This document shows positions 43,141 through 52,640 of a stretch of 64,000 bases of DNA, in pieces. The DNA is from Paenibacillus guangzhouensis (GTDB taxonomy: Bacteria; Bacillota; Bacilli; Paenibacillales; Paenibacillaceae), in the NCBI RefSeq assembly GCF_009363075.1, contig NZ_CP045293.1:1860001-1924000 (forward strand), in the 5' to 3' direction. The translations under genes and the position numbers were made by a program. The notes below the pieces were generated by a model. That model did not search any database. It worked only from the letters and a program-made list of their open reading frames with translations, and had not been told where the DNA came from. Numbering within the stretch: position 1 is the stretch's first letter; every line of letters starts with the position of its first letter.

Positions 43141-44204
43141 ACCGATTCACCTACTTTACTGTTCTGCAGAAATCGTGAGTCGATCATCTCAACCGCCACC
43201 TGAATCGACTGCAAATACTCCAATGCTGCCTCGAGATCGCTCGCCGCTCCTGACATGACAACGATGAGGTTGCCGATCGGCGTCTGCTGTAATATTTCTA
43301 CATTCGCGAATAACAGGTTGGTCGTTACCCGGTAGCGGGCAGTAAGGGCCGATATGACCGGTTCGCTCGTACTATCGCCAATGTAAGAAATCTTGCACAA
43401 AATATCATTATCCTTCAGATGCACGAGTGACGGATGCAGCGCCAACTTCTCCAGTGTCTGCTCGACATGCGTCGCCGTATTGATAAAATCACGCGTTAAC
43501 GCATTCTGCGGGTTGCTGAAGATCGAGACGATATCTCCTTGCTCGATGACTCGACCGGCTTCCATCACGGCCACCTTGTTACAGATTTCTTTGACCACTT
43601 GCATCTCATGCGTAATGATCACAATCGTTAAACCGAGGTCTTGATTCAATTTCTTCAACAGTTTGAGGATCGATAGCGTTGTTTTGGGATCCAGCGCACT
43701 CGTTGCTTCATCGCATAATAGGATTTCCGGATCATTCGCGAGTGCTCGTGCAATCGCTACCCGCTGCTTCTGCCCGCCTGATAATTGAGAGGGATAGGCA
43801 TCCCTTTTATCCGACAAACCTACGAGCTCGAGCAGATCATTGACCTTCTGGGCTCTTTCGCGTTTGGAAAGTTTGGAGCTTTTCAGCGGGTAATCCACAT
43901 TATCGTAAATCGTTCTGGAATTCATCAGGTTAAAATGCTGGAAGATCATCCCGATCTTCTTCCTTGCCGCGCGCAATTCTTTGGAATTCAAGGACAGCAA
44001 ATCCTGTCCGTTCACTTCCACACTTCCCGATGTCGGTCGCTGCAGCAAGTTAATGACGCGAACCAAAGTACTCTTCCCAGCCCCGCTGTAGCCTACAATG
44101 CCATATACATCGCCAGCATCAACCTGCAGATTGACATCCTGAACAGCTGTGACCCGCTGTGAGCTTGATTCAAATGTAACGTGAATATTGGATAAAGATA
44201 TCAT
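43137..44204 (-). CDS. metN: Methionine ABC transporter ATP-binding protein
   Basis: This 355-residue ATPase has Walker [22 protein letters not shown]-loop [14 protein letters not shown], signature [16 protein letters not shown], Walker [14 protein letters not shown], and a C-terminal NIL regulatory domain (about 270-355), where methionine binds and feedback-inhibits in E. coli. The ATG at 44204 has AGGAAGGG nine bases upstream; a TTG three codons earlier is less likely. It is the first gene of the operon; no S-box riboswitch is seen in the 150 bases before it, unlike many Bacillota met genes. Confidence 0.97.
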   Translation of the reverse strand: MISLSNIHVTFESSSQRVTAVQDVNLQVDAGDVYGIVGYSGAGKSTLVRVINLLQRPTSGSVEVNGQDLLSLNSKELRAARKKIGMIFQHFNLMNSRTIYDNVDYPLKSSKLSKRERAQKVNDLLELVGLSDKRDAYPSQLSGGQKQRVAIARALANDPEILLCDEATSALDPKTTLSILKLLKKLNQDLGLTIVIITHEMQVVKEICNKVAVMEAGRVIEQGDIVSIFSNPQNALTRDFINTATHVEQTLEKLALHPSLVHLKDNDILCKISYIGDSTSEPVISALTARYRVTTNLLFANVEILQQTPIGNLIVVMSGAASDLEAALEYLQSIQVAVEMIDSRFLQNSKVGESV

Positions 44205-44365
44205 GATGCCCAACCCTTCCTAAAACTTCTATGTACGCTAATCTCCAAATAATTCATTTCAGTAATTGTACATCAGAATACTCGGAATTGATACTAAAAT
44301 TTTTTTCTAGTTCAAAATCCTACTGGACCTGCCGTCATCATCGTTAGCTAAAGCTAGTGAATTTC

Positions 44366-44749
44366 TCACTTTTCAGACATCGCCTCATAATTAGCTCTTG
44401 CTTCCTCGACATGCCAGTAATTATCTCTCCCCCACTGTCGTAGCTCTCTCATCGGCTGTAGCAAACTTCCCCCTAAAGACGTGAGCGAATATTCTACCAT
44501 TGGGGGTACAGTTGGCGTAATATGGCGCTGGACAAGCCCATTCCATTCCAGTTTGCGCAACGTTTGAGTAAGCATTTTTTTCGAAATACCCTCGATTCTT
44601 CTTTCTATTTCTCCGTATCGAACACCTCCATTTTCCAATGCATAAATGATGAGTGCCGTCCATTTGTCAGAAATAATCTCAAGAACTCTGCTGTAACCGC
44701 ATATCGCTAATGAGATGTCGGGTTGTTTTGTTTTTGCCGAATGATTCAA
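44366..44749 (-). CDS. HxlR family transcriptional regulator
   Basis: This 127-residue winged-helix protein has CGYSRVLEIISDKWTALIIYALENGGVRYGEIERRIEGISKKMLTQTLRKLEWNGLVQRH, the full HxlR core with the redox-type Cys near residue 17. The start is TTG with AGGAGGG about eight bases upstream. It is divergent from the metallo-hydrolase gene, its likely target. A dyad is at 44800-44823 in the shared gap. Confidence 0.92.
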   Translation of the reverse strand: MNHSAKTKQPDISLAICGYSRVLEIISDKWTALIIYALENGGVRYGEIERRIEGISKKMLTQTLRKLEWNGLVQRHITPTVPPMVEYSLTSLGGSLLQPMRELRQWGRDNYWHVEEARANYEAMSEK

Positions 44750-44799
44750 ATGATCTCCCTCCTATGAACTTCAAAGTTCCCAGGACACCTTAAAGTGCC

Positions 44800-44823
44800 T
44801 ACTTACATTATTTTAGTATGTGA
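44800..44823. promoter_or_regulatory. Possible HxlR operator
   Basis: TACTTACAT, six bases and GTATGTGA-type arm form an imperfect dyad in the shared promoter gap between the divergent HxlR gene and the MBL-fold gene. Confidence 0.4.
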
Positions 44824-44880
44824 ATTATTGTATGTCTATACCAGTGATGCAAGATTCACTAATCATAGGAGGAAATGAAC

Positions 44881-45729
44881 ATGTCGAATATTATTAAAGC
44901 CCGCCCTAAGCTATACGTGATTGATAATGGTCGAATGCGAATGGACAAGAACTGGTTGATCGCCATGCATAATCCCGCAACGATCAACAACCCTCATGCA
45001 CCTACACAGTTCGTGGAATTCCCGATCTATACGGTACTTATCGATCATCCTGAAGGGAAAATACTGTTCGATACTGCATGCAACCCGAACGCCATGGGTA
45101 GCGAAGGACGCTGGTCAGAGTACACGCAACAGGCTTTCCCATGGATAGCAAGTGAGGAATGTTATCTACACAATCGTCTGGAGCAGCTCCATGTCAGACC
45201 TGAGGAGATCAAATTCGTCGTTGCCTCTCATTTGCATCTGGACCATGCGGGGTGCTTGGAGATGTTCACGAACGCTACGATTATCGTCCATGAAGATGAG
45301 CTGAACGGCACATTGCAAAGCTATGCTCGGAATGAAAAAGAAGGAGCATACGTCTGGGCAGATATCGATGCTTGGATCAAAAACAACTTACAGTGGCGAA
45401 CTGTCAAACGTGATGAAGATAACCTACAGTTAGCTGAAGGCATCAAGATTATTAACTGTGGCAGCGGCCATGCGTGGGGCATGTTAGGACTGCATATTGA
45501 AATGCCGGAGACAGGTGGGATCATCCTTGCTTCCGATACCATCTATACGGCAGAAAGTTACGGACCACCAGTAAAACCGCCGGGTATCCTATATGATTCA
45601 GTTGGCTATCGGCATACCGTTGAGAAAATTCGAGCGATCGCTGCCCGTACAGCATCTCAAGTGTGGTTTGGGCATGACGCCGATCAATTCGCTCTATTCC
45701 GCAAATCAACCGAAGGCTATTACGAATGA
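44881..45729 (+). CDS. MBL-fold hydrolase (AHL-lactonase-like)
   Basis: This 282-residue metallo-beta-lactamase-fold hydrolase has the zinc motif HLHLDH in ASHLHLDHAGCLEMF, then GSGHAWGMLGLHI (His near residue 195), ILASDTIY (Asp) and FGHDADQF (His), the set of the N-acyl-homoserine lactonase branch (AttM, AiiB). Such enzymes open lactone rings of quorum signals. The ATG at 44881 has AGGAGG eight bases upstream; the ATG six bases earlier is too close. The gene is induced, presumably, by the divergent HxlR regulator; the true substrate is unproven. Confidence 0.88.
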   Translation: MSNIIKARPKLYVIDNGRMRMDKNWLIAMHNPATINNPHAPTQFVEFPIYTVLIDHPEGKILFDTACNPNAMGSEGRWSEYTQQAFPWIASEECYLHNRLEQLHVRPEEIKFVVASHLHLDHAGCLEMFTNATIIVHEDELNGTLQSYARNEKEGAYVWADIDAWIKNNLQWRTVKRDEDNLQLAEGIKIINCGSGHAWGMLGLHIEMPETGGIILASDTIYTAESYGPPVKPPGILYDSVGYRHTVEKIRAIAARTASQVWFGHDADQFALFRKSTEGYYE

Positions 45730-45805
45730 GTCATTCGATTATCTGAAATTTTAATTTGCTGGTATCATTGATCGAAATCGTCAGTCCTCGCTCGAGAAAA
45801 AGATA

Positions 45806-45832
45806 CAGGCTCATGCCTAATGCATGAGCCTG
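45806..45832 (-). terminator. Terminator hairpin between converging genes
   Basis: CAGGCTCATGC, five-base loop, GCATGAGCCTG; TTTTTC follows at a short distance on the minus strand. Confidence 0.6.
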
Positions 45833-45900
45833 CTATCGAGTACCTCAGAATTGGACTTGGTTCTAGTAAAATTGTGATCGTCGCCCAATTGGGTTACTGC

Positions 45901-46812
45901 TTAACGATACCCCGTAGCATTCGCCGGTTTACCAGCATCCTGGACTTCGACGAGATATCGCCAGCAGTCAGGCTGCGAACCGTCAAGATCGTAAAAGTCA
46001 TATACTTTTGCTAGTTCGCCGCTAGATACTGACTGACCGTTCCAACGTGCAGCGTCTGGATCGCCAGCTAATGCTGCGATGGCACGCCCAACATAATGAG
46101 GCGATTCCGAAATGATGAAATGTGGTTCCTGCTCGGTGGCATCCCGCCAATTCTCCTCCTTCACGCCAAAGTGATCAAGCATGAGCTCAGATCGCAACCA
46201 GCCTGGGGTTACAGCGACAGCGGTACAATGATGAGGTGCAAGTTCGTGCGCTAATGACTTTGCCATGCGAATGACGGATGTCTTGGCAAGATCATAGAAT
46301 AGCGATAATCTGTAGTTCTGGTCATTGTAAGCTGCCGTACCGTCCGTGATCTCAATGTGTAAGCCGCCCTTGTTCTGAATTAACAACGGCAGTGCGAAAT
46401 GACTAGTCATAATATGCGTGTCAATCGCCAGCCGAAGCATGCGAAATCCCTGTTCAAGGGACTGCTCCCACACGGGCACATGCCATTGAATCAAATGTTC
46501 GCCTCCCCACACATCATTGACAAGAATGTCTAGTCTCCCCTGTTCATGCGCAATGCGTGCGATAAGTGCCTGTACCTGTTCGGGCTCCAAATGGTCCACT
46601 TGAACGGCAATCCCTTGGCCTCCCGCTTGATTCACAAGTTCAGCCGTCTCTTCGATCGTCTCAGGTCGATTGTATTCAGAGCGCTGTGATCGCGTTGTGC
46701 GACCTGTCACATATACGGTTGCCCCCGCTGCTCCTAATTCGATTGCGATGCCACGACCAGCTCCACGTGTTGCCCCTGCCACTAAAGCGACTTTTCCATG
46801 TAAAGGTTTCAT
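45901..46812 (-). CDS. SDR family oxidoreductase
   Basis: This 303-residue short-chain dehydrogenase has GATRGAGRGIAIELGAAGATVYVTGRT at the start, with the NADP-type Arg, then NDVWGG and a YDLAKTSV catalytic stretch near residue 190. The family's C-terminal substrate loop is longer than usual (SPHYVGRAIAALAGDPDAARWNG). The ATG at 46812 follows AGGAGTG by seven bases. Substrate unknown. Confidence 0.87.
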   Translation of the reverse strand: MKPLHGKVALVAGATRGAGRGIAIELGAAGATVYVTGRTTRSQRSEYNRPETIEETAELVNQAGGQGIAVQVDHLEPEQVQALIARIAHEQGRLDILVNDVWGGEHLIQWHVPVWEQSLEQGFRMLRLAIDTHIMTSHFALPLLIQNKGGLHIEITDGTAAYNDQNYRLSLFYDLAKTSVIRMAKSLAHELAPHHCTAVAVTPGWLRSELMLDHFGVKEENWRDATEQEPHFIISESPHYVGRAIAALAGDPDAARWNGQSVSSGELAKVYDFYDLDGSQPDCWRYLVEVQDAGKPANATGYR

Positions 46813-46957
46813 GATCGACCACTCCTTTCTTATTACATCTTCTATTGTAGAATATATATATGTCATCTTATGTCATATTGGAAATATACAAGGCCGTTTC
46901 CATTGCTAATTTTTACGAAGTCCGTATGCCCCGCGTTTGCAGCAGACATAGCAACAA

Positions 46958-46989
46958 CGGCAGCCGTGGATCTTCATCCTTGGCTGCCG
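46958..46989 (-). terminator. Possible terminator of the glycosyltransferase gene
   Basis: CGGCAGCC and GGCTGCCG form an eight-pair stem with a 16-base loop, 44 bases past the stop. The T-run is weak. Confidence 0.4.
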
Positions 46990-47033
46990 CTGTGTTAACT
47001 CAACAAACGTTGACTCGATCGTTGAATCTCGTG

Positions 47034-48233
47034 TTAACGAACCTGATATGTAAATTCGAAAATCTTATCAACCGCTTGATGGTACCCACCTGATTGGCGG
47101 AAGGATTCCCCCATCGTGGAAGCTGCGTTCTTGAAAGATGGGTGACTTAACACATGTCCCACGGCTTCATGAAGTTGGTCTGCAGTCAAACTCTGCATTT
47201 GTAACGACACGCCCGCTCCGACCTTGGCGACTTGCTCCGCAATGATCGGCTGATCTGCGCTTTGTGGAATGACGATGAGCGGAACCCCGTAATAGAGCCC
47301 TTCATGGGTGCTATTCATACCGCCATGAGTAATAAATAACTTCGTATATTGCAGGACATCCGTCTGTGGAACATAACTTTGTACGATGAAGTTATCAGGA
47401 ATCGCTCCTAGATCGGAGACTTGCGCTTTGTACCCAATCGACATGATGACTGTATGATCCGTGCTCCCGAGTGCCTCAAAACATAGCCGATAGAAATCAA
47501 CGGCTTGATTAAAGACTGTACCCAGTGAAATGTAAATGGGACTCTTCCCTTTGATTTCAGTAAAGTTGAGGTTGTTATGTGTGACGCGGGACGTGAGAGA
47601 CGGACCTACGAATTGAAATGATGAATCGAATGCGTCTCCATCAGGTTGAAATTCTCTTGTCGTGTAGACGATCGTCAGCGGTGCTGGATTACAGAAGATT
47701 TCATATGGAGAATGGACCTCCACATCATAACGTTCCTTCACCATTGCTGTTAAGCTTACATATTTGTCTTGGATCGGTCTCACGATTTCTGCAGGGACTT
47801 CTGTGAAGAAGTCTTCTATCATAGCTTCGAATGATTCGATTGACTGCGCAAAAGAAGTACAAGAGCTGATCGATGGAAGCTTCAGTATTTGAGCGAGTAT
47901 ACGTCCACAGCCGAACATGGAATCATGGATGATGTAATCAAACTTTTCACCTTCGATCTGTTCGAGCACGTTAGGTATGACAACATCTGACGTCAGCAAT
48001 AGACCGTTGATTCTCTCAAGTAAATAATGCCTTCCACCGGAGATAAAGGCTCGAATAAACTTCTGATCGTCAAATGTCCGTACGATCGCTCCCGTCTTCT
48101 CTATCCGTTCCCGATATGCCTCGATGCAAAAATATACCACTTCTTCGCCGCGCGAAATAAGCTCTTGCACTACGCCGATCGTTGGATTGATATGCCCCTC
48201 TGACCCACCATTTATAAATAACACACGCGCCAT
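47034..48233 (-). CDS. Macrolide-type glycosyltransferase (MGT, YjiC-like)
   Basis: This 399-residue GT1-family glycosyltransferase has MARVLFINGGSEGHINPTIGVV at the start (acceptor half), YISLGTVFNQAVDFY in the middle, and the nucleotide-sugar motif FITHGGMNSTHEGLYYGVPLIVIPQSADQ near residue 290, with the HGG pyrophosphate loop. It transfers a sugar from UDP-sugar to macrolides or flavonoids in well-studied relatives. The ATG follows AAGGAG. It may inactivate macrolides; unproven. Confidence 0.93.
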   Translation of the reverse strand: MARVLFINGGSEGHINPTIGVVQELISRGEEVVYFCIEAYRERIEKTGAIVRTFDDQKFIRAFISGGRHYLLERINGLLLTSDVVIPNVLEQIEGEKFDYIIHDSMFGCGRILAQILKLPSISSCTSFAQSIESFEAMIEDFFTEVPAEIVRPIQDKYVSLTAMVKERYDVEVHSPYEIFCNPAPLTIVYTTREFQPDGDAFDSSFQFVGPSLTSRVTHNNLNFTEIKGKSPIYISLGTVFNQAVDFYRLCFEALGSTDHTVIMSIGYKAQVSDLGAIPDNFIVQSYVPQTDVLQYTKLFITHGGMNSTHEGLYYGVPLIVIPQSADQPIIAEQVAKVGAGVSLQMQSLTADQLHEAVGHVLSHPSFKNAASTMGESFRQSGGYHQAVDKIFEFTYQVR

Positions 48234-48296
48234 GCTTAACGCTCCTTCGATACAATTCTAGATCCTCGAATTATAACATTGTTCTCTGGTTGAATG

Positions 48297-48851
48297 CTAA
48301 GACGACTTCTTGCATACCGGATATAGCATTGTAAAGTTGAATGTTTCAATTTCAGCATAGGGGATCGTGAGCGCATTCATCGGTTCAAACGGAACTGTCT
48401 CCATCCCGAGTACACCTTCCCGCCGATCGATTTCATAATCGGGAGACTGTTCGATCCATGCAAAGATCGCATCATATACGCGCCACATATGAGCTTCATC
48501 CCCATTCACTCGGGCGCTTACACAGAGTCCCCCACTTATCTCCAACGTTTCGATGCCCTGCGGTACATCCCCAAACTCACGAACCGCTAATCCAACCCAA
48601 AGCTTATCGATTTCCATACTCCATTGTTCCTGCGGAATGAACACATAGGCTGAAGGCCCGTCGGCGAGTCGCGCATCGTCTAGAGGAACCTGCGCTGTAA
48701 GCTTGCTCCACGCCAGCCGTGTCCCACTCTTATCGGGTGTCATCTCCGTACTTACTGCCAATGCCTTGAATGGCGCTACTTCTACCAAATCAATCGCAAT
48801 CGTCTCCTGCAAAATACCCACTCCTCTATTATCAGATTCATGATTAACCAT
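48297..48851 (-). CDS. GyrI-like / AraC effector-binding domain protein
   Basis: This 184-residue protein is a stand-alone GyrI-like small-molecule-binding domain, the effector half of AraC-type regulators. Seen: LVEVAPFKALAVSTEMTP, AYVFIPQEQWSME, and GLCVSARVNGDEAHMWRVYDAIFAWIEQS, the core beta sheet and helices, with PYAEIETFNFTMLYPVCK near the end. Such proteins may hydrolyse or bind cytotoxic compounds. Alternative starts exist; the given one uses the first ATG. No HTH part is present. Confidence 0.8.
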   Translation of the reverse strand: MVNHESDNRGVGILQETIAIDLVEVAPFKALAVSTEMTPDKSGTRLAWSKLTAQVPLDDARLADGPSAYVFIPQEQWSMEIDKLWVGLAVREFGDVPQGIETLEISGGLCVSARVNGDEAHMWRVYDAIFAWIEQSPDYEIDRREGVLGMETVPFEPMNALTIPYAEIETFNFTMLYPVCKKSS

Positions 48852-48922
48852 GTTGTCGATATCCTATGAATCTTATTCGATAATTTCCAGATAAATCCTC
48901 TACCAGTAGATGAAGTCTACAA

Positions 48923-48967
48923 AAAAATGGAGCTGCTCTTCCCTTCCGGGATCAGCACTCCATTTTT
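48923..48967 (-). terminator. Terminator of the HSL-type hydrolase gene
   Basis: AAAAATGGAG, inner stems and CTCCATTTTT, 16 bases past the stop, with a T-run on the minus strand (TTTTTTTG). Confidence 0.85.
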
Positions 48968-48982
48968 GTAATTTAACGTGGT

Positions 48983-49921
48983 TTAGGGATTAAGCGCTCT
49001 TGCCATTGCGTCGATATAGTTCTGGCTGGCGCGTTGGCTGACTTCCGCTTCCGGAACGAACACCTCAAAGCAATGATAGGATCCGGGATAAAGATGGAAT
49101 TCGACATCTACACCTGCTTCGGCAAGCCTCGTCACATATTCGAGCGTCTCATCTCGGAATAGATCGAGCTGACCAATGCATGTATATATAGGCGGCAGCC
49201 CCTCCAAGCTTTCTGCTCTTAAGGGGACTGCATAAGGGGATACCTCGTGTGCGTCGACATCCTCACCCAGGTACATGTGCCATGCTTCCAAATTATTCGA
49301 TCGGTTCCAAGTTGCAGGCGTGGTTGTAATCTCATGGCTCGATGCTGTCCTGTTCCGATTGTCGATCATCGGATATAGCGGCATTTGGAAGGTAACGGCA
49401 GGACCGCCTTTGTCGCGAGCCATTAAAGCAAGTGCTGCGGTCAGCCCGCCTCCTCCACTTGCACCGGCAATCGCAACCCGTTCCACATCAATTCCTAATA
49501 ACTCAGCTTCATTCGTCATCCAGGTCAGGCCAGCATAACAATCATGGATGGCAGCAGGATACGGATGCTCGGGTGCAAGTCGGTAATCGACGGATACGAC
49601 AACACATCTAGCCGCCTGTACGAAGCGTTCGCACAGTGCATCATCCATATCTGGGTGCCCGAGCACATAACCTCCGCCGTGAATCCACAGCATAGCTGGT
49701 AGCTTCGCGGCCGTTCGTTCGGCTGGTTCGTAGATTTTGGCCAGCATCGCGCCCGCTGCTCCCGGAATCATGCGGCTTGTCGTACGAACATGCTCCGATT
49801 TTACAATTGGTGGAGTCGATAGCAGGCTCCGGCTCCCTTCTAAATTCGCCTTGAGCTCAAAACCTGGAAATTGTTCTAATGTTCCTCTTAATTCCGGCAA
49901 TACCCTGCTTAGATAGTCCAT
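48983..49921 (-). CDS. Alpha/beta hydrolase (HSL family)
   Basis: This 312-residue esterase is of the hormone-sensitive lipase group. Seen: HGGGYVLGHPDMDD (oxyanion hole), DYRLAPEHPYPA, nucleophile elbow GASGGGGL near residue 158, then Asp in CIGQLDLFRDETL and His in GSYHCFEVF. The ATG at 49921 follows AGGAG by seven bases, cutting five residues from the open frame. Substrates are usually small acyl esters. It is 30 bases from the LLM oxidoreductase; likely one transcription unit. Confidence 0.92.
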   Translation of the reverse strand: MDYLSRVLPELRGTLEQFPGFELKANLEGSRSLLSTPPIVKSEHVRTTSRMIPGAAGAMLAKIYEPAERTAAKLPAMLWIHGGGYVLGHPDMDDALCERFVQAARCVVVSVDYRLAPEHPYPAAIHDCYAGLTWMTNEAELLGIDVERVAIAGASGGGGLTAALALMARDKGGPAVTFQMPLYPMIDNRNRTASSHEITTTPATWNRSNNLEAWHMYLGEDVDAHEVSPYAVPLRAESLEGLPPIYTCIGQLDLFRDETLEYVTRLAEAGVDVEFHLYPGSYHCFEVFVPEAEVSQRASQNYIDAMARALNP

Positions 49922-49966
49922 GTAAATTCTCCTCATCTGAAGTGTTCTTATGTTGATATTGATGTA

Positions 49967-51043
49967 TTAAATTCCAATGGAATCATGGTCTAGTCCCTGT
50001 TCAGCTTCCCACTTGGTTACCTCTTCTCGAACCCGCGGTGCAACCTCCGTACCTAACAACTCGATAGCTCTCATCACTTGGTCATGCGGCATCGTACTTA
50101 ACGGCACATATAACATAAAGCGTGTCACGCCTACGTGTTTGCGGAGGTGAATAATCTTTTGAGCAACAATATCCGGATCTCCAACATACAGTGCGCCTTC
50201 AAAACTGCGCGCGGCATCGTAGCTTGAGCGATCGTAATGCCCCCACCCACGCTCTTTGCCTAATCTATTCATTCCTGCCATGGTAGAAGGGAAAAATGTA
50301 TCTGCTGCTGCTTCCGTATTCTCGCCGACGAACCCAATGGAGTGCGAGCCGACCTTAAGCCGTGATGCGTCATGTCCGGCATGCGCAGCTGCTTTTTGAT
50401 ACAGTTGTACGAGTGGGGCAAAATCTGTCGGACTCCCACCGATGATCGCCAGCATAAGAGGCAGTCCTAATAGACCTGCACGAATAGCCGACTCCTGTCT
50501 GCCGCCGCTGCCGACCCAGATCGGTATGGAATCCTGAACAGGACGTGGATACACGCCCAAATTGTTAATCGATGGCCGATGTCCTCCCTTCCAGGTAACC
50601 TTCTCAGACGCTCGTATTTTCAGGAGCAATTCTAAATGCTCTTCATACAACTCGGCATAATCATTCAAATCATAGCCAAACAAAGGAAACGATTCGATAA
50701 AAGATCCCCGGCCCGCCATAATCTCTGCTCGTCCATTCGATATGCCATCAAGCGTTGCGAAATCTTGGAACACCCGAACAGGATCAAGGGAAGAGAGCAC
50801 CGTCACGGCGCTGGTTAGTCTTATCTGTCTGGTCTGTGCTGCAGCTGCAGCCAGTACAACGGCCGGTGAGGATGCAGCGTAATCCGCCCGATGATGTTCG
50901 CCAACCCCAAACACATCAAGCCCTACCTGATCAGCAAGGACAATTTCTTCGACAACTTCACGGAGACGCTGCGCATGACTGATCACTTCTCCTGTATGAA
51001 CATCTGGTTTGGTTTCTACAAACGAAGTTATACCTATTTCCAC
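49967..51043 (-). CDS. LLM-class flavin-dependent oxidoreductase
   Basis: This 358-residue luciferase-like monooxygenase has MEIGITSFVETKPDVHTGEV at the start, FGVGEHHRADYAASSPAVVLAAAAAQT and SSLDPVRVFQDFATLDGISNGRAEIMAGRGSF, the flavin-binding barrel, and PIWVGSGG near residue 178. It uses reduced flavin to oxidise a small molecule. The start is GTG with AAAGGAG nine bases upstream. It sits next to an exporter and an HSL-type hydrolase; the group may process one compound, but this is speculative. Confidence 0.92.
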   Translation of the reverse strand: MEIGITSFVETKPDVHTGEVISHAQRLREVVEEIVLADQVGLDVFGVGEHHRADYAASSPAVVLAAAAAQTRQIRLTSAVTVLSSLDPVRVFQDFATLDGISNGRAEIMAGRGSFIESFPLFGYDLNDYAELYEEHLELLLKIRASEKVTWKGGHRPSINNLGVYPRPVQDSIPIWVGSGGRQESAIRAGLLGLPLMLAIIGGSPTDFAPLVQLYQKAAAHAGHDASRLKVGSHSIGFVGENTEAAADTFFPSTMAGMNRLGKERGWGHYDRSSYDAARSFEGALYVGDPDIVAQKIIHLRKHVGVTRFMLYVPLSTMPHDQVMRAIELLGTEVAPRVREEVTKWEAEQGLDHDSIGI

Positions 51044-51087
51044 AATCTATCTCTCCTTTTTCAATATCAATATAAGACGGAAGAATG

Positions 51088-52356
51088 TTACTTCCTAGCG
51101 TTAGCCGATCCACGTAAACTCAATGCCCAAAATAACAGCGCGACAGCACTAACAGATGCTCCAAGCCAGTACACGCCTTCCCAGCCATAATCCGCGTAGA
51201 TATGAGTTGAAGCGATTGAACCGCTCGCGCTACCGATCGAATAGAACACCATGTAACCGGCGGTGAGCCGACTTCGGGCTTCTTCACGCAATGGGAGAAT
51301 CATCGTCTGATTCGTGACATGTACAGCCTGCACAGCCAAATCGAGAAGAATAATGCCGATGATCAATGCGATTAGTGACTGCTCTGTATAGCTAATGAAC
51401 AACCATGAGACGAGCAACAGGAGCAAAGCAATACCCGTCGTTCTCTGTCCGAACCCTTGATCAGCCAGCTTCCCCGCTTTTGCTGCTGCTAGAGCTCCAG
51501 CGACGCCTGCAAGACCGAAAGCTCCTATTGCACTATGCGACAATGACAATGGTGGCGCGCTGAGCGGTAACACGAGCGAAGTCCATAGAATACTGAAGTC
51601 CGCAAAAATCAGCAGAGCCAGAATAGATCGGACGCGTAACATCCGTTCCTGATAGAACAACATCAGCACTGATCCAAGCAGCTTCGTATAAGACAATGCT
51701 TTCACCTCACGACGAACGTGAGGCAGAACCTTATAAAACATAGCAACCATCACAAGCATCAATGCTGCTGAGCCGAGATAGACAGAACGCCAACCTGCAA
51801 GATCGGTTAATATCCCTGCGACGGTTCGCGCGAGAAGTATCCCAATGACAATCCCGCTTGTTACCATGCCGACAACCCGCCCCCGTTCAGCTGGAGATGC
51901 CATCGTCGCCGCAAAAGCCACTAGTGTCTGTGTCACGACGGCCAGCAATCCGATCAAAGCCATTCCTACAAACAGTACCGTACTGTTCGAGGCAGTTCCG
52001 ACAATCACCAAGGCGAAAATGGACAATAACATCTGACCGATAATCAAGCGACGTTGATTCAAAATATCTCCAAGCGGGACCAACAACAGCAGCCCTAATC
52101 CATAAAAAATCTGTGTGATCGTAATCACGATGCCAATGATGGAGTAGTCAATACGGAACTCATTCGACAGCTGATCGAGAAGCGGCTGCGCGAAATAGAT
52201 ATTGGCAACCGACATCCCGCAGGCGACGGCAAATAATAGTGTCACATAGCCTGGCATGGACGCACGAATCGATGTGGCTGACGTGTTCTGCGGTAAATGT
52301 GACGTAGCGGTTTTGATGACGACCTTCTTGGTTGCTTTATTGCTAATCTCATTCAT
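51088..52356 (-). CDS. MFS exporter (DHA1-like)
   Basis: This 422-residue transporter has 12 predicted membrane segments. Seen: the motif-A loop LLVPLGDILNQRRLIIGQ after helix 2, FAATMASPAERGRVVGMVTSG (near helix 5), and a second symmetrical half starting LRVRSILALLIFADFSILWTS. Drug or metabolite efflux by proton exchange is typical. The ATG at 52356 follows AAAGGAGG. A sigma-A promoter and an operator lie just upstream and match the operator of the divergent TetR gene. Confidence 0.92.
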   Translation of the reverse strand: MNEISNKATKKVVIKTATSHLPQNTSATSIRASMPGYVTLLFAVACGMSVANIYFAQPLLDQLSNEFRIDYSIIGIVITITQIFYGLGLLLLVPLGDILNQRRLIIGQMLLSIFALVIVGTASNSTVLFVGMALIGLLAVVTQTLVAFAATMASPAERGRVVGMVTSGIVIGILLARTVAGILTDLAGWRSVYLGSAALMLVMVAMFYKVLPHVRREVKALSYTKLLGSVLMLFYQERMLRVRSILALLIFADFSILWTSLVLPLSAPPLSLSHSAIGAFGLAGVAGALAAAKAGKLADQGFGQRTTGIALLLLLVSWLFISYTEQSLIALIIGIILLDLAVQAVHVTNQTMILPLREEARSRLTAGYMVFYSIGSASGSIASTHIYADYGWEGVYWLGASVSAVALLFWALSLRGSANARK

Positions 52357-52393
52357 TCGTGCACCTCCTTTCATCAGTTTCATTCACAATAAC

Positions 52394-52417
52394 ATAACGT
52401 ACTGTTCGGTATGTTAT
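52394..52417. promoter_or_regulatory. TetR operator before the MFS gene
   Basis: ATAACGTAC, six bases and GTATGTTAT form a near-perfect dyad, downstream of the MFS promoter. Its centre TGTTCG resembles TGTTAG of the dyad at 52550, pointing to one regulator for both. Confidence 0.75.
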
Positions 52418-52428
52418 TTACCTCCGTA

Positions 52429-52458
52429 ACTATATCCCAGGCTCTCACATGCTGTCAA
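52429..52458 (-). promoter_or_regulatory. Sigma-A promoter of the MFS gene
   Basis: On the minus strand: TTGACA, 18 bases, TATAGT. Transcription would start near 52421, just ahead of the operator. Confidence 0.75.
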
Positions 52459-52527
52459 TTATATTTTAATTTCATGTTTATTAGTTAAACAAATGCTTTA
52501 ATACCAAGAGGTTGTATCTATCTTCAT

Positions 52528-52557
52528 TTGACAAAGTCAATACCAAAATAATATACT
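52528..52557 (+). promoter_or_regulatory. Sigma-A promoter of the tetR gene
   Basis: TTGACA, 18 bases, TATACT. The -10 box lies inside the operator dyad at 52550, so binding would block RNA polymerase. Confidence 0.8.
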
Positions 52558-52569
52558 GTTAGGTATATT
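52550..52569. promoter_or_regulatory. TetR operator before tetR
   Basis: AATATAC, six bases (TGTTAG), GTATATT: a perfect seven-base dyad over the -10 element. It is the partner of the dyad at 52394. Confidence 0.8.
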
Positions 52570-52640
52570 AATATGAACATCGAGCAGACTCGGAATCAAG
52601 ATGCAGTAAAAAAAATCAAGATTAATGAGAGGTATTCATC

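Noticed and set aside
44205-44365. S-box riboswitch before metN
   Set aside because: None of the conserved S-box pieces are present in the 150 bases upstream.
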